Positions 57,012 to 64,000 of a stretch of DNA of 64,000 nt are shown here, piece by piece. The stretch is from Cunninghamia lanceolata (taxonomy: Eukaryota; Streptophyta; Pinopsida; Cupressales; Cupressaceae): contig BSBN01000242.1 in NCBI GenBank assembly GCA_027924645.1, positions 5,766,001 through 5,830,000 on the forward strand. The letters run 5' to 3'. Position numbers and translations under genes: made by a program. Each line of letters begins with the position of its first letter. Position 1 is the stretch's first letter. The notes under the pieces were generated by a model that searched no databases, was not told where the DNA came from, and was given only the letters and a program-made list of their open reading frames with translations.

Positions 57012-58160
57012 ATGGGTAAGAAGGAACAGACAAGTGACAAGGGGAAGGAAGTGACCCACACATTTCTAGCAGCATATGGGGAATACAAGGATGGGAATGC
57101 AGAATTAGACAGCACACCAGCACATCAGTTTGAACCTGAGAAGAAGATTATGTACGAAGAGCTAGTAACAAAGAAAGTTAATCTTAGCAAGGAGAGTAAC
57201 CCGAAGGTAATTCTCATTGGGGATAACTGGAATCCAATACTAGAGGCAGCAGCATTCAGAATCTTTCTAGAGTACAAAGATGCGTTTGCCTGGACATACA
57301 AAGACCTAAAGGGGATACCACTAGAACTGTGCGTCTATAGAATTCCACTCATACTAGGAGCACATCCAGTAAGGAAAAGGTCATATTGTATGAACAAGAA
57401 TTACATAGCTAAGGTGTAGGAAGAAATTGAAAAAATGTTGGAGGCCAGAATAATCTTTAAGGTGGAGACGAGTGAGTGGGTTTCAACGATTGTAATATCA
57501 CTCAGGAAGGAAGGGGGATAAATCAAGATATGTGTCAATTTCAGATGCCTCAATGTAGTGACAATCAAAGATCCTTTCCCTATCCCATTCACAGACTCCA
57601 TCTTAGAGGAAGTGGCCGGTCATGAAATATATTCTTTTATGGACGAATTTTTGGGGTACAACCAGCTCAACATTGCCGAGGAGGACAAACTGAAGACAAC
57701 GTTTGTGGTTGAAGACGGTGTATATGCATACAACCAGATTCCATTCGGTCTATGCAATGCACCAGCTACCTTTCAAAGAATCATTCTACACATATTTGAC
57801 AAGATGTCGGTGGGAAATTTCAAAGCATTCCTCGACGATTAGTCAATTTACAGCGACCAACAGACACACCTCAAGGCTCTCACTGAGTGCATGGAGCATT
57901 GCAGGGCCGCATGGTTGGCCTTAAATCTGAAGAAGTGCTGATTCATGGTATCGCAGGGGAAACTTCTTGGCCATAATGTATGCAAAGTAGGACTGAAAGT
58001 AGACCCGGACAAGATTCAGGTAATTGTGGAGATGGAAGCTCCGAGGGACATCATCGGGGTGAAGTCTTTCCTTGGCCATGTCAGCTACTACCGAAGATTT
58101 ATTAAGAACTTTGCTCAGGTATCATACCCATTGGACATGTTGACGAGAAAGGGGGTATAG
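57012..58160 (+). pseudogene. Decayed Gypsy reverse transcriptase
   Basis: In order: YKDAFAWTYKDLKGIPLELC, a finger motif (IKICVNFRCLN, PFPIPFTDSILEEVAG), YSFMDEFLGYNQLNIAEEDK, NQIPFGLCNAPATFQR and the active site FKAFLDD (FLDD for YxDD). Then LLGHNVCKVGLKVDPDKIQV and SFLGHVSYYRRFIKNFAQ. Stops at 57418 (TAG), 57520 region (TAA), 57841 (TAG), 57938 region (TGA) and 58158 (TAG) inactivate it. The stop types are mixed, unlike the young element. Confidence 0.9.
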
Positions 58161-58846
58161 TTTGTATGGTTGGATGAGAAACATAAAGCATTTGAAGAAT
58201 TAAAGACAAGACTCATCAGTGCACCCATTTTGGCCTATCCAAACTGGGACAAGGAATTCCACATGCACGTTGACGCGTCAAACTTTGCAATTGGTGCCAC
58301 TCTGGCACAAGTGGGATCCCATGGTCTTGATCATCTAGTGTACTTCGCCAATTGGTTACTCTCAAAGGTAGAACAAAATTACAGTACGACCGAGAGGGAG
58401 GCCTTGGGAATGGTCTACTCGGTGCAAAAATTTAGGCATTATCTCTTGGCAACACCATTCACTTTTTACGTAGATCATCAAACTCTAATGTACCTAGTCA
58501 ACAAACTGATCATTCAAGGGAGAATCAGCAGGTGGTTGTTACTTTTACAAGAATTCACCTTCACCATTATTGTGCGACTAGAGAAAAGCCATATAATTGT
58601 TGATCAACTCTCAAGGATTAAATCAGGAGAACTGGTGAATAGGGTTAATGAAGATTTTCCTGATGCTCACCTATTCCAAATAGCTACCCTACCACCTTGG
58701 TATGAGAAAATTGGTGAGTACCTTTCCACATCAACGTTCCCGCCAGAGATGTCTACAAGTGAACAACAAAAGATTACACTTAAGAGTAAGACATTTCAAT
58801 TGATAAATGGGCTACTCTACAAAATGGGGCCCGATCACATTCTCTA
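58161..58846 (+). pseudogene. Decayed Gypsy RNase H
   Basis: A 225-residue open stretch. FHMHVDASNFAIGATLAQ (first Asp), TTEREALGMVYSVQKFRHY (Glu), FYVDHQTLMYLV (Asp) and HIIVDQLSRI (last Asp) preserve the normal DEDD set of a Gypsy RNase H. No second, archaeal-type RNase H was seen in this element. It ends at TAA 58845-58847. Confidence 0.9.
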
Positions 58847-58847
58847 A

Positions 58848-59946
58848 AGGTGCGTGATGGAAGAAGAGATAAGGGGTGTGTTGGCAGAAGCCCATGAGGG
58901 ACTAGCAGGGGGCCATATGGGTCCCGACGCCATGGCACGAAAAGTTCTACTCACCAGTCTATGGTGGCCGACATTACACACAGATGCGCAAGAGTGGGTA
59001 ATTCAATGTGACACCTGTCAAAGGGTAGGAAAGCCACTAAAAAGAGATTATATGCCATGATGGCCATCACATCCTCAAGAACTTTTCGAAAGATGGGGAC
59101 TGGATTTTATAGGACCATTGAAGGTCAATCAATTACACCAATGCCGGTATATAGTGGTGGCCACTGAATATTTAAAAAAGTGGGCTGAAGCAAGGGCACT
59201 TGAGGATAACACTGCATTAAGTACGACAAAGTTCATATACGAGTAGATCGTGACAAGGTATGGAATTCCAATTCACTTGACGAGTGAGCGTGGAGGACAT
59301 TTCGTCAACCACGTCATTCAACTGATGACGTCGGAGTTCAAAATCTTTAACACCCTATCATCCGTACTACCCAAGGGTAAATGGACAGGCATAATCGACA
59401 AATAAGGTGCTCATTTTAGTAATTCCTAAGTCATACAGTATTGAAGGATCAGACTGGGAGGAGAGGTTACTGGCCGTATTATGGGCTTACCGAACCACTT
59501 ACAAGGTGACAACTGGACACACTCCTTTCCAATTGATGTATGGTCAAGAAGCAGTAGTACCAGCGGAATATCTAGTACCAAGCCTCAGGATAGCGATAGA
59601 AAATAGATTGGGAGATACAGAGAGCTTAGAAGAGAGACCATTTTAGTTGAACAAACTGGATGAGAAAAGAATTTTGGCCCAATGGTCGACGGAAATCATG
59701 TAGAAACGCCAAAAGTATTGGCACGATAAACATTTGTGGAAAATGGAATTCTAGCCGGGGCAGTTAGTTCTCAAATATAACAGCCGTAATGAAATCAAAC
59801 CTGGGAAGTTCAAGGTTTGGTGGTTATGACCGTTTAGAATACGGGAATTGATGGACAACGTGGCTGTAAAATTGGACAATCTAGATGGAAGCCTGATCAA
59901 AGAAGTAGTGAACAAGTCGAAGTTGAAAATATACAAATAGAGAAGA
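58848..59946 (+). pseudogene. Decayed Gypsy integrase
   Basis: Zinc-binding AHEGLAGGHMGPDAMARKVL and WVIQCDTCQRVG, then the core: RWGLDFIGPL, VVATEYLKKWAEA (usual TDYFTKW), LTSERGGHFVN (Glu where the second catalytic Asp belongs) and TGHTPFQLMYGQEAVVPAEY. Stops include 59059 (TGA), 59243 (TAG) and 59403 (TAA), with a frame change around 59340-59400. The C-terminal tail reads LDNLDGSLIKEVVNKSKLKI and ends near 59940. Confidence 0.88.
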
Positions 59947-60750
59947 GGAGAAACAATACAAATCAATATGCTTGGATACGCAATAAGGGACCAGTGTGGG
60001 ATGGATGAAAGAGGCAAACAAAATAATGATGCACAAAACAAAATTGATGGGATGGTTTTCTCAAGTAGCCAGTTTGAGCCACTAACTGGGTTCTTTGCAC
60101 TGAAACCACTATGGATAGAAGCCCGGAAGGGCCTAATTGACAAAGACTATGGGGGTAAATGGATCAATAAGGATAACCAAGAAGAAGAGGAAGAAGACTA
60201 AAATAATTGGATAAGAGAATGCAATTAGGTGCGAGATAGATTTGAGTTCCTACTACCAAAAGAAGTTTGAGACCCGCCAAAATGAAAGTATTTGGTAGAA
60301 GCCATGTTCATTGTGGAAAGGTCACCCTACTGTGACGAGGTTTGGGCATTAAGGATGAAAAACTGGCCAGACGGGGTATCTCATGTACAACTTCCAAAGA
60401 GTCAGATTTGGAAGGAAGCTGAAATGTCAATATGAATGATGACGGGAAAACATTTCAATGGGTCCAGGAACCAATGAGGTGGAACTTGACAAGTGTGAGA
60501 GATCAATCTATTATTCAACCAGATTTGGGAATTGGAGGAAATTGACAGATGTTGCTCAAATGACTGCTTGAGACAAAAAGGTTATATAAATTGTATTTTT
60601 TGCCAACTGACGAAAATTGAGATCCTGGATGACAAAGAGGAGAACAACAATGGCAAGGAGAGAGAAAATTGGGAGAGTGAATGGAGGTTGGTGGAGTTCA
60701 AAGAATTGGAAACCGCCAAGTCAGGTAGGGGTAAAAGAAAAATAGATTAA
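59947..60750 (+). pseudogene. Coding-like 3' tail after integrase
   Basis: After the integrase end there are two better open stretches. One at 59968-60201 (MLGYAIRDQCGMDERGKQN, FEPLTGFFALKPLWIEARKG, ending DNQEEEEED). The other, read from 60532, has CCSNDCLRQKGYINCIFCQL and a charged end (KSGRGKRKID). The gap between them has segments like WVQEPMRWNLTSVRDQS in another frame. It could be an additional ORF of this Gypsy family. I do not recognise a domain. Confidence 0.45.
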
Positions 60751-60816
60751 AAAAATAGAGAGAGAGAGAGAGCAAAAATAGAAGAAAAAGCAGAAAGAAA
60801 AAAATATATAAAAAAT
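60751..60816 (+). repeat. Purine-rich tract with (GA)n
   Basis: AGAGAGAGAGAGAG followed by A/G-rich sequence to AAAATAAAG. It could be a decayed polypurine tract, but the sequence after it does not match the 5' LTR at 51638, so the 3' LTR of the Gypsy is missing or replaced. Confidence 0.6.
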
Positions 60817-61330
60817 AAAGTGACCTAAAAATCATTATAAAACCCAACCATTTCAATTCATAAGCCATCTTCACACTTCAAGAGCAAACCGTACCAGAAT
60901 TACATAGAACCCTGTACAGAATTACCTCAAATTGCCATACGGAATCTTAATCTTTCCTACCGTCATACAACTCTGCCGTACGAATTCAAGATCTACTCTC
61001 CATCGTGCAAGTAATTTCTACCATCATCGTACGAATTCAAGTCTTGGCCGTATGAGTTTTGCCTATTGTGTGAGTAACACCATACGAGTATTGCACGAGT
61101 AATGGCGTATGAATATTGCATTCTATGCATCCGTATAGTCTCAGTCCGTACCAAGCGATTCCACTCTGCTGTATGAAGGAGAAACTACATATTTTGCCAT
61201 ACAAAATCTACAATGAGTCGTACGCCTACGAATCTTGTTCTCATGTGCCATATGAGGGTCACTGATTCAGCTGTACGAGTATAATCTTGGTCGTACTGTT
61301 GATGATTGCAATATACAGCCTTCTAGCCCT
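60817..61330. repeat. CGTACGA motif island 2, probably in an LTR
   Basis: Starts with CATTATAAAACCCAACC, a TATA-like promoter context, then about eighteen degenerate copies of CCGTACGAATT (e.g. GCCGTACGAATTCAAG, ATCGTACGAATTCAAG, GCCGTATGAG, ACCATACGAG) within ~400 bp. It ends near TCTAGCGCCAGAAAACTG. The same motif fills 40960-41400. Confidence 0.6.
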
Positions 61331-62755
61331 CCTTCTAGCGCCAGAAAACTGTTGATGATTGTTTTGATGCAATCATAACAATAAGTTAAAATTCACATAT
61401 AATGAACTGAAACTATACTTGAAAGATAAGAAGGAATGATTTAAGATTCAACTAATCCCAAGTCTACAATGGTTCGGTTGGTCAAGTTCAGTTGGTCAAT
61501 GTGAAGCTGTAATGTTCAAGGGGCCTTACGTAGTTTAGAGTTTCTTTGTGGTTTACTGGACTAAGATTATGCAAAAGATCATGAGATATGTCAATGCTTT
61601 TCATTCCTCTGCATAAAAGTGTTACTGTGCTGCAAGTTTTAGATGGTTTTCTTGAATTATTGCAGCTTTCTCCTTTATATATTTATGAAAACTGTCTACC
61701 TTAAACTCTGTTATGCATGCTTCTTCAAATTTGAGACATTTTCCTTTAGATTTCTACGTTTTCAGCTAAATATTCAGATGGGTTGGGAAAAGTTAGAAAG
61801 ATCTATTCTACACCTCATTTACTCTACTGAAGGATCTAATTGTTCTGTTATGCACTATGTAAATACCACAGTAATTTGATCAAATCCACAGTAAAAACCT
61901 TAAATGCAAGTTTTGAGCATTTTTACAAACATACATTTAAAATTGCAAGCTCTCAAAGATAATATTTCAAAACACAAAGAAAAGCAGGAGAACACTCAGA
62001 AGATAGATGCAGAACTCCAGATTCTATTGTATTAGAAACAAACAGTCATACATGATTTACAATGTAGGAATGACTCTTAGTTTCATTGATCAAACTACAG
62101 AGAACTTACAAGCTTTACATATATAGTAAGGAGGCCAGACATTCCACGCGCACCTTATTGCAGACAAACAGGCGACCTCCTTCTTCTACTTCTAAACTAA
62201 ACTAAGCTAACTTACTGTATGTTCCTAAAATCCCTATGTAAAATATTACAGTGCAGAGAGGCACAATATAAAGACTTTCTGATTGTCCTCACTACAGCAA
62301 AAAAAACCTAACTAAACCTCTGGTTCAAACCCCTGGTTACAGCAATAAATACAGATGAACCAATCCTCCAAAATATCTCTGAGCAGTGTCAAATCTGGGC
62401 GAAATATTGCCCCTTCTGAGAAGCTCTGGCAGCTCAACAATAACTCTTGTTTGTCTGTTGTAGTAATACTCTCAGCTGCAACTTTGTTCTTCATTTGGAT
62501 GGCCTTGACTTCTTCGTACTTCATCTTTACTTCTTGCTCCTAAGATCAGATTTTCTTCCTCCATGATGTCACTGTGATCAAGTTCTAGCTGCTTCTTCAA
62601 CTGCAAGCCTGCAAGACAAGACAAGCAATAAGTATCATATTTAACAAATGAACAACAAGAAACTTAAAATATTCGTTTAAATCAAGGTGACTATGCAAAA
62701 TGTGGAAATCTGGCTCAAAAAACCCTTAAAATGCATCCAAAATGCACTCAGACTG
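61331..62755. other. Spacer, no gene recognised
   Basis: No recognisable gene. Around 62.0-62.3 kb the text resembles the R-U5 part of an LTR in reverse, and on the minus strand at 62540-62310 a hydrophilic frame (MKYEEVKAIQMKNKVAAESI) lacks known motifs. Confidence 0.4.
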
Positions 62756-63270
62756 CTCAAAAACCATCGGGTCAACTATCGCTGACCAAAAGATGTGCCA
62801 CAGGCGTCCAAAAAGAGTTTTAAAATTCCCATCACTTCGTTCCTTCCCGCCCATCGGCGTGAAAATCGCCATCGGCGTGTCTCAAAATTACTTGGGCGAC
62901 GTTCGTTATTTGGCCAATGGCCTTTCTCGTTATTTCCTCCTTATTTCCTTCCATCAGCGTAAGTCTATACTATCGGCGAGCCTCAAAATTCCTTCGCTGA
63001 TCACTATTGTTTGGCCGACGGCCCTTCGGCTTGTATTTCTTTTTTATCGGCATGAGAATCACCATCGGCGAACTCACAAATTTCTTCCGCCGATCATTCT
63101 CTTCTCACCGATGCCTTATATCGGCGAGAGTTTCGCCGATGTCATTCATTTTATATTTGGCCAAGTCCTTTTCCATTCATCGGTGTGACTTCGCCCATCG
63201 GTGAAAGCCCAAAGCATTGCTCTGATAGTCAATGTTGTGCCGATGGCATACCATCGGCCACAGTCTCACC
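62756..63270. repeat. CATCGGCG motif island
   Basis: About eighteen degenerate copies in both orientations: CCCATCGGCGTG, GCCATCGGCGTG, TATCGGCGAG, GCCGATCAT, GCCGATGTC, CATCGGTG and others, within ~500 bp, locally raising the CpG content well above the surroundings. Non-coding. Likely untranslated or LTR DNA. Confidence 0.7.
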
Positions 63271-63279
63271 GAAGCCTCT

Positions 63280-63612
63280 CCGTCTATTGAACTATTGAAC
63301 CATTGAACCCCGCCATAAGGTTCAACGCGGCGGTTCAATGCAGCGGTTCAACGCAGCATCCCATACGCAAGGACCTACATGACATGACCTTGTTAGAAGA
63401 GAAAATATGACTTTGAACCCCGAACCTTGAACCATTGAACCACCGAAAAAAGGTTCAATACGGAGGTTCAAAGCGGCGGTTCAACGCTGCAATACAAAAT
63501 AACAGTCCACCCCTTAGAGTCATCTTTGAACACGCTGAACCATTGAACCCCGAACCATTGAACCAAAAAAAGGTTCAATACGGATGGTTCAACGCGTAGG
63601 TTCAAACCTGAA
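63280..63612. repeat. TTGAACC/GGTTCAA inverted-motif array
   Basis: Three blocks (about 63286-63360, 63415-63490, 63535-63610), each with a run of (T)TGAACC units followed by a run of GGTTCAA units separated by AAGG or AAAAAA. Example: TTGAACCATTGAACCCCG then AAGGTTCAACGCGGCGG. Each block can fold as a hairpin. Spacing is ~120-130 bp. No coding signature. Confidence 0.8.
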
Positions 63613-64000
63613 AAAACACTGCCAATGAATAAATAATGGCGATCAAAGTGTGCCGATGCACTTTTCTTCAAACAGACAATCAAATGTAAGATATAGAGTG
63701 GAACCCAGACAAAATTGCCCATGACCTGGAACCACTAAGTATATATTTTTCAAAATTTAAAACGAATGCCAACAAAAGGGCAAACAACTGATTGTTTATC
63801 ATGCAAAACCTGATAGTACATTTTACCTAAATGATCATAACTTGCAAAATATGATGAATTTTAAGATGGTTCAAAAAGCAACCCTGGCTCATTTTTCACA
63901 AGGAATCCAACCATATTATGCAATGGTACTAAAAATGCAATTTTCTATATTTTTAACAAGGTTTGCAAATTTGACTCTCTTTTTCCCTTACCACCAAACA
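63613..64000. other. Spacer to window end
   Basis: No gene, repeat or regulatory site recognised. Confidence 0.4.

Overview
The window looks like intergenic DNA from a large, retrotransposon-rich plant genome. I infer a gymnosperm, probably a conifer, from long AT-rich spacers, nested Ty3/Gypsy elements, introns kept inside gene fragments and CpG-poor sequence. I found no complete host gene. Everything recognised is a transposable element, a satellite-like repeat or a fragment of a plant gene.

Layout. 1-3.4 kb: no recognisable gene. 3.4-8.1 kb: a ~2.2-2.5 kb tandem duplication, each unit carrying a hAT-type MITE with an 8-bp target duplication. 8-17 kb: short tandem repeats and unidentified sequence. 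17.7-19.1 kb: two exons of an ASG2/WDTC1-like WD40 gene (+) next to two exons of a calcium-dependent protein kinase (-), bracketed by ~210-bp direct repeats at 12.9 and 19.1 kb. 22.1-22.6 kb: a decayed LINE ORF1-like zinc-knuckle segment. 24.5-25.8 and 37.6-37.9 kb: the two halves of an old Gypsy element, split by a younger 11.8-kb element at 25,841-37,634 (LTRs of 2,489 and 2,490 bp, TSD ATACC, coding on the minus strand). 39.1 kb: a lone SPRTN/SprT-like exon with a broken zinc motif. 39.5-45.2 kb: islands of short degenerate repeats. 45.2-51.1 kb: a non-autonomous LTR retrotransposon arranged internal-LTR-internal-LTR, with a long ORF I cannot identify. 51.6-60.8 kb: a decayed Gypsy element (5' LTR, PBS, gag with four zinc knuckles, PR, RT, RNase H, INT). 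60.9-63.6 kb: three further motif islands.

The most informative element is the young Gypsy at 25.8-37.6 kb. Its order is gag, protease, archaeal-type RNase H, RT, native RNase H, integrase. The added RNase H keeps its DEDD residues while the native one has lost three of four. It has four in-frame stops, all TAG, and by my reading its two LTRs differ by 26 transitions, no transversions and one indel, which suggests methylation-driven C-to-T decay. The best candidate for something undescribed is the 5.1-kb LTR element at 45.9-51.1 kb, whose internal protein matches no retroelement domain I know.
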